NCBI RefSeq assembly: GCF_014652515.1
Contig: NZ_BMYY01000013.1
Span: forward strand, 42,113-106,112
Length of the DNA: 64,000 nucleotides
DNA from: Bacterioplanes sanyensis
GTDB taxonomy: Bacteria; Pseudomonadota; Gammaproteobacteria; Pseudomonadales; Oceanobacteraceae
Reading direction: 5' to 3'
Shown here piece by piece: positions 34,776 to 45,270 of this stretch. How positions within the stretch are numbered: the first letter of the stretch is position 1; every line of letters starts with the position of its first letter. Position numbers and translations under genes: made by a program. Under the pieces are notes generated by a model that ran no database searches, was not told the DNA's origin, and saw only the letters and a program-made list of their open reading frames with translations.

Positions 34776-35450
34776 ATGTTATCGGTCAATCAACTGGCGT
34801 TACGCACATCGCTGCCAGTGTTGTTTGGTTATTTGCCCTTGGGGGCGGCATTTGGGGTGTTGTTTGCCGAACTTGGGCACCACTGGCTGTATGCGACGGC
34901 AATGGGGCTGTTTATTTACGCTGGTGCGGGTCAGTTCTTAGCCGTTGGCCTGCTGGCAAACCAGGCAGCGCTAACAGAAATGGTTATTGCCACGCTGCTG
35001 TTAAACGCACGTCACCTGTTTTATGGCTTGTCGCTGCTGAATCGCATCCGCAGTCGCGGTTGGCGACGCTGGTATCAGATTTTTAGCCTGACCGACGAAA
35101 CCTATTCCTTGCTGTCTTCTACCCGAGCGCCTCAGGGCATAGATGAAGGACAGTTGCAGCTACGCATCGCTGCCTTCAATCAGATCTACTGGGTATTAGG
35201 CTGTACTTTGGGCGCTTTTATCGGCTCACAGGTGAGCTTTTCTACCGCAGGTATCGAGTTTGTACTGCCGGCACTGTTTATGGTGCTTGCCATTGAGCAA
35301 TATCACAGTATTCGTGAGCCGTGGCCGTTTTGGTTGGCGCTGAGCATTGGTTTGGGAACTTTGTTGCTCATCAGTCGCGAGCATATGTTGCTGATCGCTA
35401 TTCTTTTAAGCTTGTGCGTGCTGTTGTTACAGCGCGCCGGTAGGAGTTGA
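34776..35450 (+). CDS. azlC: AzlC-family branched-chain amino acid exporter, large subunit
   Basis: A 224-aa membrane protein starting at the ATG at 34776 (LRTSLPVLFGYLPLGAAFGVLF). The family features YAGAGQFLAVGLL, LLNARHLFYGLSL and the DETYSL loop are present. With AzlD it forms the BrnFE/AzlCD exporter of branched-chain amino acids or methionine at the inner membrane. The AzlD gene follows after 1 bp. Confidence 0.88.
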   Translation: MLSVNQLALRTSLPVLFGYLPLGAAFGVLFAELGHHWLYATAMGLFIYAGAGQFLAVGLLANQAALTEMVIATLLLNARHLFYGLSLLNRIRSRGWRRWYQIFSLTDETYSLLSSTRAPQGIDEGQLQLRIAAFNQIYWVLGCTLGAFIGSQVSFSTAGIEFVLPALFMVLAIEQYHSIREPWPFWLALSIGLGTLLLISREHMLLIAILLSLCVLLLQRAGRS

Positions 35451-35451
35451 G

Positions 35452-35781
35452 ATGGAGTCGTTCCTGTATTTGAGCAGTGTGATCGCACTTCTGGCCTTGG
35501 CAACCTTTGCCACTCGGCTGCTGCCGTTCGTGTTGCTATATAAAGTGGCCGACCACCCGGTATTAACTCATTTAGGGCGCTATTTACCCGCCATGGTAAT
35601 GGTGTTGCTGGTGCTATACGCCATTAAACAGGACGTTACGTTCAGTACCGATATTCTGGCCCCCACCGCTTGTCTGGCACTGGTAGCTCTGTTGCATGTG
35701 CTGTTTCGCCAAGCATTACTGAGTATTGTGGCCGGCACGGCGGCTTATATGACCTTGGTGCAAATGGGATGGACAGGATAA
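35452..35781 (+). CDS. azlD: AzlD-family exporter, small subunit
   Basis: A 109-aa protein with four hydrophobic segments and the AzlD pattern LATFATRLLPFVLL near the start and GRYLPAMVMVLLVLYA in the middle. Length is normal for the family. The ATG has GGAG upstream. It is the partner of AzlC immediately upstream and is probably co-transcribed with the lipocalin gene 5 bp downstream. Confidence 0.87.
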   Translation: MESFLYLSSVIALLALATFATRLLPFVLLYKVADHPVLTHLGRYLPAMVMVLLVLYAIKQDVTFSTDILAPTACLALVALLHVLFRQALLSIVAGTAAYMTLVQMGWTG

Positions 35782-35786
35782 ATAAG

Positions 35787-36341
35787 ATGAAACAAATCAT
35801 CGCTACAAGCTTGCTATTTGTGCTGTTGCTGGCACTCGGCGGCTGCAGCGCGTTGCAATCGACCGGCATGCCCGAGCAAGTAACACCTGTTAGATCGTTT
35901 CAACTCTCCAACTACCTAGGGCAATGGTACGAAATCGCGCGCTTACCGCATTCCTTTGAGGAGGGGCTTATCGATGTTACCGCGACCTATTCCTTACGCG
36001 ACGATGGCGGCGTCAGGGTGATTAATAGGGGTTTTCATCAGCAAGATAACGAGTACCAGCAAGCCGAGGGCAAAGCGTATTTTGTAGGCGCAACCGATAC
36101 CGCGCATTTAAAGGTGTCTTTTTTTGGGCCGTTTTATGGTTCTTATGTGGTGTTTTGGCTGAATGGCCAGCGTAGCTATGTGTCTGGCCCCAGCACGGAC
36201 TATTTATGGCTACTATCGCGCACACCACGCATTAGCCAAGCCGAGTTAGCGCATTTCAAGCAGACTGCCCGTGAGGCCGGCTTTGATCTGCGAAACTTGA
36301 TTGTTAACCCAGGCAGCGTCCGCCAACAAGCCGGGGAATAA
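35787..36341 (+). CDS. blc: Bacterial lipocalin (outer-membrane lipoprotein Blc)
   Basis: A 184-aa protein beginning at the ATG at 35787. Lipobox LGGC gives a lipidated Cys near residue 19. The lipocalin motif YLGQWYEIARLPHSFE is followed by the typical YSLRDDGGVRVINRG and YLWLLSRTP strands. Blc binds lysophospholipid or fatty acids at the inner face of the outer membrane, often under envelope stress. A non-lipocalin N-terminal extension in the same frame overlaps azlD and is not the start. Confidence 0.9.
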   Translation: MKQIIATSLLFVLLLALGGCSALQSTGMPEQVTPVRSFQLSNYLGQWYEIARLPHSFEEGLIDVTATYSLRDDGGVRVINRGFHQQDNEYQQAEGKAYFVGATDTAHLKVSFFGPFYGSYVVFWLNGQRSYVSGPSTDYLWLLSRTPRISQAELAHFKQTAREAGFDLRNLIVNPGSVRQQAGE

Positions 36342-36471
36342 CTCGGTAGCCACCAGAGGCTAATGCGCCGATACCAACCGGCTGCTCTGTTATTCTAAGT
36401 CCACTGAAGTGGTGACACCCAACTGGGCTCTGGCAGTTGCGTTTACTCTGCGACTGCCGCCAAAATAATGC

Positions 36472-36942
36472 ATGAACAGCCTATTATCCGTTTTAGTCAG
36501 TTGCCCCCAGCGCCGCTATCAGTTTGCGGCGCAGCTCACCTCGCCGCAGGATATTAATCCAACCCTGCAACACAGCATTCGCCGTTATCGCGCCCAAGCA
36601 CATCCTGAACAGGTACAATTGCAGCGCTGGGTCATGCAACGGTTGCTAGATAAACAACAACAATTACAGACGCAGCAACCACATTGGACAGGGGCTCACT
36701 GCCTGAAAGCAGCACGTGAACTGCTGCAAGCCCAAGCCGGCCAGCAACAAGGACTGTATGGCATTGCCGACCATGTCACCTTAAGTGTCGGCATTGAAAA
36801 TGGTCCAGATGCGTTTTTTGTCGATGTGGATAACTTTCCCGTGCCTTGTCCGCCTCTGCCGGCGCTGCAATGCCGGGATTTATGGCTGCGCATGTTAGAG
36901 CTTAGGGAAACCTTTACTGGCATAGATCTTGGCAATATTTGA
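36472..36942 (+). CDS. Hypothetical protein, 156 aa
   Basis: A soluble protein without signal peptide. The middle is Gln-rich and helical (about 40-90); the C-terminal third (SVGIENGPDAFFVDVDNFPVP) has a beta-strand character. No family is recognised and the ribosome site is poor. It ends 29 bp before the next lipoprotein gene on the same strand, so the two may be linked. Confidence 0.55.
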   Translation: MNSLLSVLVSCPQRRYQFAAQLTSPQDINPTLQHSIRRYRAQAHPEQVQLQRWVMQRLLDKQQQLQTQQPHWTGAHCLKAARELLQAQAGQQQGLYGIADHVTLSVGIENGPDAFFVDVDNFPVPCPPLPALQCRDLWLRMLELRETFTGIDLGNI

Positions 36943-36971
36943 GCGCCCGCCGCAACGTTAAGGAAAGACTT

Positions 36972-38435
36972 ATGCAACGACTATTCATGCCTTTTATCAC
37001 GGCCGTACTGCTCACTGCCTGCGGTGGCGGCAGCAGCTCTAGCTCAGATTCTGCCACGACACAACCAGAGCCAACACCTACGCTGCCTGAGCCCGTCAAC
37101 CAGATCACGCCACAGCAATTAACGGCGGCCTACAAATCACAGTACAGCCACTTAAACGTGAGCCAGGAAGGCCATTGGTGCGTTATCGAACGCACGTCAG
37201 ATGGCAGTTCCATTCAATTGGCCAGCAGACCGTGGCAAGAAGGTTGGCAACAACAACTGCACTGTTACAGCGGCGAGCAACAGACCTGGCAATATCAACC
37301 CGCTAACGCCATTTTGGTCGATATCGCCCTAACCGATGCCCAGCAGCTGATCGTACTGGAAGCACTGCCAAGCGCAGCCGATAACGACTCCTCTTTTACC
37401 GCCTATGAGTTACGGTTAAGCCGTTATTCTTTGACCGGTGAACTTCAGCACCAGGCTTGGCTACTGCATCCGCCGAGCGAAAATGACCTTGCTTACTACC
37501 ATTTTGAAGTCGGCCAGTTGGTGCGCACCGATTTTCGTTATGCCAGCGTTGATGATCGCCCTCAACTGTCGGAAAGCACCTTAGCCCAGCTTGAGTACCG
37601 CAACGGCCAGTTGTATTTATTGGCCCATACCTATGGGGTGCAGCTCTACCAACTGCAGGACGATTTCACCATTGGTTGGAGTCGCCAGGTAATGCCGGCC
37701 TACAGCTGGCTATGGCAAACCGTACTCACCAACATCAGCCGCCTAGCGGTGCACGAGGATGGCCGCCTTGCCGTGGCGTTTGAGCTGTACGAAAACGACG
37801 ACCTCACCATTCTTAACACGCACTTTAATACTCAGCTAACCGACCCAGGCGAAGGCTCAGATACCGGCGTGGCCATTTATGATGCCAACGGCCAGCTTTT
37901 GCAACGCGCCGTTGTTGGCGTGCCAGATCAAAGCGAGTCGCTGGTCAATGCCGTGTGGCAGCAAGATCAGCTGGTGCTGGTGAGTAATAGCCGAGTGGCC
38001 AAAAATAACGCCGCCGCAGGCAGCACCGAGTGGGATGTTGCACTGCAAATCCTAGATGGCGCTACGGCGCAGCTGCAAAGCGCGCATTTATTGCATTTTG
38101 ACCAAGAAGATGCCCTGCTCGACGCCACCGTCTCCGCCGATGGCCGCTTATGGCTGGCCGGCATCAGTGGCTATAAACAGGTCGATAGCAACAGCCAGAT
38201 CAGTTACGGCTATGGCACCGTCTTAACGCTGAACTCAGAGCAACAGCTGCAGCCAGTCGTCACACTGGACCTGCCACGTAACTCTATGGTGAGCGGCATC
38301 GAGGCGGTGGGCGAGCGCTTGTATTATCGCTACGACTTCGATGGCTCCATTACCCACACCTGCGATGGCGACGACAATGCCACGCTGTGCGGATTAAAGT
38401 CGGGCATCGACAGCGTTGTAATGCCACAGCCTTAA
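36972..38435 (+). CDS. Large putative lipoprotein of unknown function
   Basis: A 487-aa protein from the ATG at 36972 with AGGA upstream. Lipobox LLTACGGG is followed by a Ser-rich and Pro/Glu linker. The remaining 440 residues alternate short beta strands with YQLQDDF, LVSNSR, DGRLWLAG-type turns, suggesting a beta-propeller-like fold without a named family. Two Cys pairs occur, one near the C-terminus (HTCDGDDNATLCG). Probably surface or periplasmic. Confidence 0.65.
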   Translation: MQRLFMPFITAVLLTACGGGSSSSSDSATTQPEPTPTLPEPVNQITPQQLTAAYKSQYSHLNVSQEGHWCVIERTSDGSSIQLASRPWQEGWQQQLHCYSGEQQTWQYQPANAILVDIALTDAQQLIVLEALPSAADNDSSFTAYELRLSRYSLTGELQHQAWLLHPPSENDLAYYHFEVGQLVRTDFRYASVDDRPQLSESTLAQLEYRNGQLYLLAHTYGVQLYQLQDDFTIGWSRQVMPAYSWLWQTVLTNISRLAVHEDGRLAVAFELYENDDLTILNTHFNTQLTDPGEGSDTGVAIYDANGQLLQRAVVGVPDQSESLVNAVWQQDQLVLVSNSRVAKNNAAAGSTEWDVALQILDGATAQLQSAHLLHFDQEDALLDATVSADGRLWLAGISGYKQVDSNSQISYGYGTVLTLNSEQQLQPVVTLDLPRNSMVSGIEAVGERLYYRYDFDGSITHTCDGDDNATLCGLKSGIDSVVMPQP

Positions 38436-38446
38436 TTTTTGCTAGG

Positions 38447-38473
38447 CGTGACAGTTTGGCCTGAACTGTCACG
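38447..38473 (+). terminator. Hairpin after the lipoprotein gene
   Basis: A perfect 10-bp stem (38447-38456 with 38464-38473) and 7-nt loop, 11 bp after the TAA stop. No T run follows directly; TTTTTT occurs 15 bp later. It may act as a weak terminator or an mRNA end stabiliser. Confidence 0.45.
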
Positions 38474-38879
38474 TCTATATGGCATGTTTTTTATAAATCA
38501 GCCTAGCTGGTATTAGTACCTACATACTCAGTAAAAACAACATTATAAAAAAATATTTACACCTGCTCTTATAAATATTTTTCGCATAAAAGGCTGAATA
38601 CGTCTCGACTAATCACGTCTGCGAGCATGAGTTGTCTAACCTCCTCCTCCCTGTAACGTCTATTTTTTTCAAGCCAGATTCCGTTAATGACCCAAGTCAT
38701 GACGGCAAACTCGCGAAGTCTTATATCGTAACTATGCTCAATCACTGCTGCTGATTTATCTGCCACGAAAATAAAAGACAAATCAATCAGTAAAAAACAA
38801 AAGCTGGCCACAGATGCCAGTAGCGAGGAGTCCAGAGACCAATCGAAGCGTGTTGGCTCTGTAAACGATCGGAGGAGTT
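38474..38879. other. AT-rich leader region of the arc operon
   Basis: About 400 bp, visibly more AT-rich than the surroundings. It contains an inverted repeat AAATATTTA/TAAATATTT at 38551-38580. I looked for an ANR/FNR site (TTGAT-n4-ATCAA) and for clear ArgR boxes and found none. A GTG-started frame of 80 codons on the minus strand (38569-38811) has no ribosome site or family and is not called. Confidence 0.4.
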
Positions 38880-40286
38880 ATGAAAGGCTTTCGTTTTCCG
38901 ACAGCATTCACCATTTTATTCGCGCTGATTGCGCTGATGGCCGCCCTCACTTGGGTGGTTCCCGTTGGCCAATACGAACGCGTCATGAACGAAGAATTAG
39001 GTCGCGAAGTGCCCGTACCGGGCAGCTTTGAAGCGGTGGAATCCAACCCCCAAGGCTTGGCAGATATCGCTCTTGCGCCCATTAATGGTTTTTATAACAG
39101 CGACAGTTATGAAGCCGGCGCCATTGATGTCGCCTTGTTTGTGCTAATGCTTGGAGGTTTTTTAGGCGTTGTGAACGCCACCGGTTCCATCGACCACGCC
39201 ATTCAACGCATTATGGACGTATTCGCTGGGCGCGAGCAGTGGCTCATTCCCATTCTGATGGCGTTATTCGCTGCTGGTGGCACCATTTATGGCATGGCAG
39301 AAGAGTCGCTGGCATTTTATGCGATTTTGATTCCCATCATGTTGCGCGCCGGCTATGACACGGTCACTGCCGTGGCAGTCATTATGCTGGGTTGTGCCAT
39401 CGGCACCCTCGGCTCCACCATTAACCCATTTGCCACCGTTATTGCCTCGGATGCCGCTGGCATTGCCTTTACCGAAGGCATGGGCCTGCGCTTTTTAATT
39501 TTGGGCGGCGGCTGGCTGATCTGCGTGATCTACGTCATGCGCTACGCTGCACGCGTGCGTGCCGATATCAACCATTCCTTGGTGAAAGACAAACACGAAG
39601 AAAATAAACAGCATTTTCTCGGCAGCAGTGAAGACCGTCACTCGCAGGAAATGACCCTCAAAGAAGACTTAACCTTGGTTATCTTTGCCGCGGTTTTCGC
39701 CATCATGATTTGGGGCGTTGCCGTTGCTGGTTGGTGGATGGCAAAAATGGCAGCACTGTTTATTGTCGGTGCCATTGTCGTTGGCCTAGTCAATCGCATG
39801 AAAGAGCAAGACCTAGTCGATAACTTTATTGACGGCGCACGTGACTTATTAGGTGTGGCATTAATTATCGGCTTGGCCCGCGGCATTGTCGTCATCATGG
39901 AGGCCGGCCACTTAAGCGATACGGCTCTGGCTTGGTCTGAAGATATAGTCTCAGGCTTATCGCCTGTTGTCTTTATTAATGTCGTTTACTGGATCGAAGT
40001 CGCCTTGTCTTTTCTTGTGCCTTCGTCTTCTGGCTTGGCCGTACTGAGCATGCCGATTATGGCACCCATGGGCGATTTTGCCGGTGTTAGCCGCGACCTG
40101 GTAGTGACTGCATTTCAATCTGCCAGCGGTCTGGTCAATATGATTAACCCGACCTTTGCTGTGGTGATGGGTGGCTTGGCCATTGGTCGTGTGCCTTACG
40201 AAACTTGGTTGAAATTTACCTGGCCGTTGCTGCTGATTTTGACCATTTTCATTATGGCGGTACTGAGCCTGGGTACCATGCTCTAA
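38880..40286 (+). CDS. arcD: YfcC-family membrane transporter, probable arginine/ornithine antiporter
   Basis: A 468-aa protein with about twelve predicted membrane segments. YfcC/DcuC-superfamily features are [29 protein letters not shown] and the repeat-two counterpart [20 protein letters not shown]. Its place as first gene of the arginine deiminase operon supports arginine import against ornithine. This is a different family from the classical APC-type ArcD of Pseudomonas, so the symbol reflects context. GGAGGAG precedes the ATG. Confidence 0.8.
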   Translation: MKGFRFPTAFTILFALIALMAALTWVVPVGQYERVMNEELGREVPVPGSFEAVESNPQGLADIALAPINGFYNSDSYEAGAIDVALFVLMLGGFLGVVNATGSIDHAIQRIMDVFAGREQWLIPILMALFAAGGTIYGMAEESLAFYAILIPIMLRAGYDTVTAVAVIMLGCAIGTLGSTINPFATVIASDAAGIAFTEGMGLRFLILGGGWLICVIYVMRYAARVRADINHSLVKDKHEENKQHFLGSSEDRHSQEMTLKEDLTLVIFAAVFAIMIWGVAVAGWWMAKMAALFIVGAIVVGLVNRMKEQDLVDNFIDGARDLLGVALIIGLARGIVVIMEAGHLSDTALAWSEDIVSGLSPVVFINVVYWIEVALSFLVPSSSGLAVLSMPIMAPMGDFAGVSRDLVVTAFQSASGLVNMINPTFAVVMGGLAIGRVPYETWLKFTWPLLLILTIFIMAVLSLGTML

Positions 40287-40305
40287 TTTTTTTAAGGTGT
40301 TAATT

Positions 40306-41535
40306 ATGAGTAAATTAATGGGCGCCAATTCCGAAGTTGGCAAGTTAAAAACAGTCATGGTGTGCACACCAGGTTTGGCCCATGAGCGCCTGACGCCCAC
40401 CAACTGCAGTGACCTGCTGTATGACGACGTTATCTGGGTCAAGCGCGCACGCGAGGACCATCGCGACTTTGTTGAAAAAGTCCGCGATCGCGGCGTGAAC
40501 GTATTGGAAATGCACGAGTTACTGGCAGAAACCGTCGCTTTACCCGAAGGCCGGCAGTACATTCTTGACCATAAACTCACTGCCAATATGGTGGGCGAAA
40601 TTCTTAAAGACGAATTTCGTGGTTGGCTTAATGAGCTAGCACCCCAAGATCTGGCCAAGTGCTTAATTGGTGGTGTTTCCGCCGCAGAAACGCCCTTTAT
40701 GCACGATAATATTTTCGCTCGCTACACCAATGAAGAAGCGTATTTAATCGCACCGCTGCCTAACACCACCTTTACCCGTGATACCAGTTGCTGGATCTAC
40801 GGTGGCGTCACCCTGAACCCAATGTTCTGGCCCGCGCGCCGGCAAGAAACTTTATTGGCGGCAGCGATTTATAAATACCATCCATTCTTTGCCGATAAGG
40901 ATTTCAATATTTGGTGGGGCGACCCAGATGAAGACCATGGCTTGGCTACCTTAGAGGGCGGCGATGTCATGCCCATTGGCAATGGCTGCGTACTGATTGG
41001 CATGGGCGAGCGCACCACCCGTCAGGCCGTGGGGCAAGTGGCCAAATCCCTGTTTGCCGCCGGTGCTGCTGAGCGTGTGGTTGCCTGCCAAATGCCGCGT
41101 TCACGCGCCGCCATGCACCTAGATACCGTGTTCTCATTGTGCGATGTCGATAAAGCCACGGCCTACCTAGAAGTGTGCGATCAAATTCATTGTTTCTCGT
41201 TGCGCCCAGGTAACGACGGCGGCTTGGAGTTAACCGAAGAAAAAGCACATTTGTTTGATGTGGTCGCCAATTGTTTGGGCCTAGATAAGTTGCATGTTGT
41301 TACCACCGGCGGCGACGCCTGCGAGCGCGAGCGCGAGCAGTGGGATGACGGCAATAACGTGGTGGCATTAGAGCCAGGTGTAGTCGTGGCCTACGACCGC
41401 AATGTGTATACCAACGATTTACTGCGCAATGCCGGCATTGAAGTCATCACCATTAACTCGGCTGAGCTGGGCCGCGGCCGTGGTGGCGGCCACTGCATGA
41501 CCTGCCCAATCGAACGTGAAGCTATTACATTTTAA
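40306..41535 (+). CDS. arcA: Arginine deiminase
   Basis: A 409-aa protein from the ATG at 40306 (AAGG 8 nt upstream; an in-frame GTG at 40297 would overlap it). Catalytic motifs are [34 protein letters not shown] and the C-terminal nucleophile Cys397 in GGGHCMTCP. It hydrolyses arginine to citrulline and ammonia in the cytoplasm, the first step of the deiminase pathway. Length is normal. Confidence 0.97.
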   Translation: MSKLMGANSEVGKLKTVMVCTPGLAHERLTPTNCSDLLYDDVIWVKRAREDHRDFVEKVRDRGVNVLEMHELLAETVALPEGRQYILDHKLTANMVGEILKDEFRGWLNELAPQDLAKCLIGGVSAAETPFMHDNIFARYTNEEAYLIAPLPNTTFTRDTSCWIYGGVTLNPMFWPARRQETLLAAAIYKYHPFFADKDFNIWWGDPDEDHGLATLEGGDVMPIGNGCVLIGMGERTTRQAVGQVAKSLFAAGAAERVVACQMPRSRAAMHLDTVFSLCDVDKATAYLEVCDQIHCFSLRPGNDGGLELTEEKAHLFDVVANCLGLDKLHVVTTGGDACEREREQWDDGNNVVALEPGVVVAYDRNVYTNDLLRNAGIEVITINSAELGRGRGGGHCMTCPIEREAITF

Positions 41536-41543
41536 TTCACTTT

Positions 41544-41588
41544 ATGCAGGCCGAGCCTGCATGAAGTTAGCAATGGGGCGAAAGCCCC
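41544..41588 (+). other. Two hairpins in the arcA-arcB gap
   Basis: ATGCAGGC/GCCTGCAT (41544-41562, 3-nt loop) is followed by GGGGC-GAAA-GCCCC (41575-41588), which ends just before the arcB ribosome site GGAGGT. Neither has a T run. They may stabilise the arcA transcript end or tune arcB translation. Confidence 0.5.
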
Positions 41589-41601
41589 ACGGAGGTTTAC
41601 C

Positions 41602-42606
41602 ATGGCGTTTAACTTACGCAACCGCAGCTTTTTAAAACTGATCGACTTTAGCCAGCGCGACATGATGTTTTTGCTGGATTTGGCGCGCGATTTAAAACGC
41701 GCCAAATATGCAGGCTCGGAAGTACAGCATTTAAAAGGCAAAAACATTGCGCTGATTTTTGAGAAATCCTCAACTCGTACTCGTTGCTCGTTCGAAGTCG
41801 CAGCCTATGACCAAGGTGCCAACGTGACCTATCTTGATCCGACTGGCTCACATATGGGTAAAAAAGAGTCGGTACGCGATACCGCTCGGGTGTTGGGCCG
41901 CTTATACGACGCCATTGAATACCGTGGCTTTGGCCAGGTCATCGCCGAGCAACTGGCGGAGCACGCTGGAGTGCCGGTTTTTAATGGCTTAACCGACGAA
42001 TACCACCCAACACAAATGGTCGCCGATTTAATGACCATGCGTGAATACAGCAACAGCAAGCCATGGCATGAAATCAGCTACTGCTACAGCGGTGATGCAC
42101 GCTCTAACATGGGCCACTCACTGATGATTGCTGGCTGCTTGATGGGCATGGATGTACGCATTGCCGCCCCCAAAGAGTTATGGCCAGAGGACGAATACAT
42201 CGCCGCCGCGCGCGAGTTGGAGCAACGCTACAACGCCAAACTTACCCTCACCGAAGATCCGCAAGAAGGCGTTAAAGGCGCAGACTTTGTACACACCGAC
42301 GTGTGGGTGTCTATGGGTGAATCCGACGATGCCTGGCAACAACGCATCGACTTGCTCAAACCTTACCAAGTCAATGCCGAGTTAATGGCTGCTACTGGCA
42401 ACCCAATGGTGAAATTTATGCACTGCTTGCCAGCATTCCATAACTTAGAAACCGAAGTGGGCCGAAAAATTGAAGAGCGCTTTGGCTTAAGCGCCATGGA
42501 AGTGACTGAAGACGTATTCGAGTCGCCCGGAGCCATTCAATTTGAGCAAGCTGAAAACCGCATGCACGCCATTAAAGCGCTGCTGGTTGCTACCCTAGGC
42601 CAATAA
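41602..42606 (+). CDS. arcB: Ornithine carbamoyltransferase, catabolic
   Basis: A 334-aa protein. The carbamoyl-phosphate site SSTRTRC (about 56-62), the GSHMGKKES loop and the ornithine-site HCLPAFH are complete. In the deiminase operon it works in the catabolic direction, splitting citrulline with phosphate into ornithine and carbamoyl phosphate. Length and [18 protein letters not shown] match catabolic ArcB enzymes. A strong GGAGG precedes the ATG. Confidence 0.97.
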   Translation: MAFNLRNRSFLKLIDFSQRDMMFLLDLARDLKRAKYAGSEVQHLKGKNIALIFEKSSTRTRCSFEVAAYDQGANVTYLDPTGSHMGKKESVRDTARVLGRLYDAIEYRGFGQVIAEQLAEHAGVPVFNGLTDEYHPTQMVADLMTMREYSNSKPWHEISYCYSGDARSNMGHSLMIAGCLMGMDVRIAAPKELWPEDEYIAAARELEQRYNAKLTLTEDPQEGVKGADFVHTDVWVSMGESDDAWQQRIDLLKPYQVNAELMAATGNPMVKFMHCLPAFHNLETEVGRKIEERFGLSAMEVTEDVFESPGAIQFEQAENRMHAIKALLVATLGQ

Positions 42607-42621
42607 AAAGCCGGAGGCGTT

Positions 42622-43551
42622 ATGAGAATTGTTGTCGCCCTCGGGGGCAATGCATTGTTACAGCGCGGCCAAGCGCTGAATGCCGTAAACCAACGCGATA
42701 ATGTGCGCCAGGCGGTTAAATCCCTAGCCGCTGTGCATGCCGAGCATGAACTGGTCATTGCCCACGGCAATGGCCCACAAGTCGGCTTACTGGCGTTAAT
42801 GGATGCCGCTTATGAAAGTGGCTCGGCCTTTCCGCTGGATGTATTGGGTGCAGAAAGCGTCGGCATGATCGGCTATATGATTGAGCAGGAGCTGGGCAAT
42901 GTGGTGCCCAAAGACGATCATATTGTAACCCTGCTCACACAAATTGCGGTGGATGCCAACGATCCAGCCTTTCAAAAACCCACCAAGCCCATCGGCCCTG
43001 TGTACAGTACCGAAGACGGTGAAAAGTTAGCCGCAGAAAAAGGCTGGTCTTTGGCTGCCGACGGCACGGGCGTGCGACGCGTTGTGCCCTCGCCCAAGCC
43101 GCAGCGCATCATTGAAATCGACACCATTCGCATGCTGGTCGACAAAGGCGTGATTGTCATTTGTGCTGGTGGCGGTGGCATTCCAGTGAGCTTTGATGAG
43201 CAGGGGCATTTGCACGGCGTGGAGGCCGTCATCGACAAAGACCTGGCCAGCGGTTTGCTGTCGAAGCAGCTGGATGCTGATGCTTTTATCATGCTCACCG
43301 ATGTGCCGGAAGTCTGCGTTGATTTTGGCACGCCAGACCAGCGCTCCATTCGCCGCGCGCACCCTGATGCACTACTAGAAATGGACTTTGCCGCCGGCTC
43401 AATGGGGCCGAAAGTGCTGGGCGCCTGCGAATTTGTGCAAAGCACTGGCAAAATGGCAGCCATTGGTCGGCTAAGCGACTTGGCTGATATTCTCGCCGGC
43501 AAAGCAGGCACAGTAGTTACGTTGGAGGCCAATGGCATCGAGTACGCTTGA
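42622..43551 (+). CDS. arcC: Carbamate kinase
   Basis: A 309-aa amino-acid-kinase-fold protein with [37 protein letters not shown] and [15 protein letters not shown]. It moves phosphate from carbamoyl phosphate to ADP, the ATP-yielding last step of arginine fermentation. Last gene of arcDABC, 15 bp after arcB, with a hairpin terminator 27 bp after the stop. Confidence 0.97.
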   Translation: MRIVVALGGNALLQRGQALNAVNQRDNVRQAVKSLAAVHAEHELVIAHGNGPQVGLLALMDAAYESGSAFPLDVLGAESVGMIGYMIEQELGNVVPKDDHIVTLLTQIAVDANDPAFQKPTKPIGPVYSTEDGEKLAAEKGWSLAADGTGVRRVVPSPKPQRIIEIDTIRMLVDKGVIVICAGGGGIPVSFDEQGHLHGVEAVIDKDLASGLLSKQLDADAFIMLTDVPEVCVDFGTPDQRSIRRAHPDALLEMDFAAGSMGPKVLGACEFVQSTGKMAAIGRLSDLADILAGKAGTVVTLEANGIEYA

Positions 43552-43577
43552 GGCCCAGCGCTTTAAATCAGATGTTT

Positions 43578-43603
43578 GGAGTCAGGTCGAAAGACCTGAC
43601 TCC
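43578..43603. terminator. Terminator-like/REP-like hairpin between arcC and paiB
   Basis: An 11-bp perfect stem (43578-43588 with 43593-43603) with a GAAA tetraloop. It overlaps the paiB stop codon and lies between two convergent genes. No T run is present. The GGAGTCAG...CTGACTCC arms resemble the GGGGTCAG palindromes at 32400 and 32611, so it may be a REP-type element doing a terminator's job. Confidence 0.6.
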
Positions 43604-44235
43604 TTGCTCGCCAGTCTTTTCATATACTGAACCACCTCTTGTTGACGCTGCCCCTCTTGCTGCAAGCCCTCCAACAAGGCGGCAAAATCCTCCGACGATT
43701 TATTTTGGCTGTACTTAAACTGCCCTTCGATCTGTTCAACATCAATAAAAACGCCCACCACAGCACGGCAGAGCTTTTCAATGTAATCGGCCGGTGCATC
43801 AGACAACTGCCAAGGTTTTTCTTGCCCCTGATTTTCAAAATGCTGGGAAAGATCGGCTAAAAAAGCAGTAATTTCTTCATCATCGTGCTGATACGTAATG
43901 CGGCCACGCACATGCACGGCGGAATAATTCCAAGTGGGTACGGCCTTACCCGTCCGCTGTTTCGAGGGGTAATAATTGGGGCTAATGTAGCAATCCGGCC
44001 CAGTAAAGATGACCAACACCTCGCTGCCCGCAGGGCACTGCTGTCACAAAGCATTGCCGCGATTAATATGCCCCTGCAGCTGCAGCGCCTCGCCGCTATG
44101 GCGGACGATAAGTGGCAAATGATGCGCGCTTAGGCCTTCGCTGCTGTGCGCCACCAAGGTGCCTAACGGCTGCTGCTGAATCAGATCCAGCATCAGCGCC
44201 TGGTCCGTGCTACGAAAAGAAGAAGGAATATGCAT
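43582..44235 (-). pseudogene. paiB: PaiB-family FMN-binding regulator, interrupted by one in-frame TGA
   Basis: The N-terminal part (44235 to 44047: MHIPSSFRSTDQALMLDLI, ending GHINRGNAL) and the C-terminal part (VLVIFTGPDCYISPNYYPSK to the end) are one frame, separated by a TGA at 44044-44046. In intact PaiB proteins this spot carries Trp, so TGG to TGA is the likely change. The full product would be 217 aa, normal for this FMN-binding split-barrel family. Apart from the stop the frame is intact, so the event is recent or a sequencing error. A downstream restart at 44019 would lack the FMN-binding N-terminus. Confidence 0.8.
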
Positions 44236-44362
44236 ACACCACTCCAGCGAGAAAACGCCAGAGTAAAGCCGCCGTGCAAAGTGCGCTAGCCACAGTCACA
44301 AGCGCTTTCGGCCATACAGTTAAGGAATTTCTAAATACGCCCGCTCTAAATCGTCAGGTGTT

Positions 44363-45091
44363 TTAGCACCGATGGTTGGCTGATTCCTGGCTGTGCTTAT
44401 TTAAACGTTGCAGTAACTCAGCGATGCGCTCTGTATTACGCAACTGAAAGCCCATCAAAGCACAGCCAAATGTGCGCTCGCCTATTACCAGAGGCTGCTG
44501 GCGCAACTCTGGCGCTTGTTTGAGCAACCATTGCGCCACACCGCGCTCCATCACAGCCGCTCGACCATTTCGTGTGGCATTAGGATTAGTCAATGCCAAC
44601 AGCATTTTCAGCTCCGAGGTTTTATCCAAGCGCGCCACCTGGCCGCTATCGAACCAAGCTTGCAGCTGCGGGTAGGCGTAGCCCAGATGAGCGATAATTT
44701 CGTAGTTTTTTAACGCAACGTCGCTCTCTTTTGCAGGACGATGGCGCTGGTGATAGATCAAGACATCCCGCATTGGCAGCATCAACGCCGTCCATAAAAA
44801 ATCATCTGGGTTCTCAATCCAATCCGGCGACTCCATACGGCCATCAATCACACCACGCTGTAGCAATCTGTGACTACGCAGCTCGGGTGCCAAAGTAAAT
44901 ACCAGCTCGATACCTGCTGCCGCCGCAGCAGCGCGCAGAGGGGCAATTAACGTCCCGTGCACACCAGTTTCGTCGCTAATCACATAAGGAGGATAGGCTG
45001 AATCTGGTACCGCCAGGCGCAATTGCTCAGGCTCTGCCAGTGCGCTAGCAGACCCAAGCATCAGTAACGCTAGCCATTTGCGTATGCCCAT
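44363..45091 (-). CDS. Orphan periplasmic solute-binding protein (type 2, family-3-like)
   Basis: A 242-aa protein with signal peptide (1-19, ending SALAEP) and a PBPb fold: LRLAVPDSAYPPYVI, GTLIAPLRAAAAAAGIELVF, and RGVIDGRME. No ABC permease or ATPase gene is nearby. Such stand-alone proteins in marine Gammaproteobacteria often sense or scavenge ligands. The ligand is unknown, and the hinge region lacks the clear amino-acid-binding Arg/Asp pair. Confidence 0.7.
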   Translation of the reverse strand: MGIRKWLALLMLGSASALAEPEQLRLAVPDSAYPPYVISDETGVHGTLIAPLRAAAAAAGIELVFTLAPELRSHRLLQRGVIDGRMESPDWIENPDDFLWTALMLPMRDVLIYHQRHRPAKESDVALKNYEIIAHLGYAYPQLQAWFDSGQVARLDKTSELKMLLALTNPNATRNGRAAVMERGVAQWLLKQAPELRQQPLVIGERTFGCALMGFQLRNTERIAELLQRLNKHSQESANHRC

Positions 45092-45270
45092 AGTGACACC
45101 TCAACTCAATCGGCTAAAGTGTAGCAGCTAGGCTTTTATCGGTTGGTGCGACATCGTATGAAGAAACGCTTTAATCATTGTCGCCGGGCAGTTAGATCTC
45201 TATGCTCTGCGCCCTAAAATGTCGCTGTAGAGATAAACCGGTGCCGCTGTTTGGCGGCGCCGCCCGCACT

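Noticed and set aside
38569..38811. 80-codon minus-strand frame in the AT-rich arc leader
   Set aside because: GTG start without a ribosome site and no recognisable motif; could be a fragment of a lost gene but cannot be supported.
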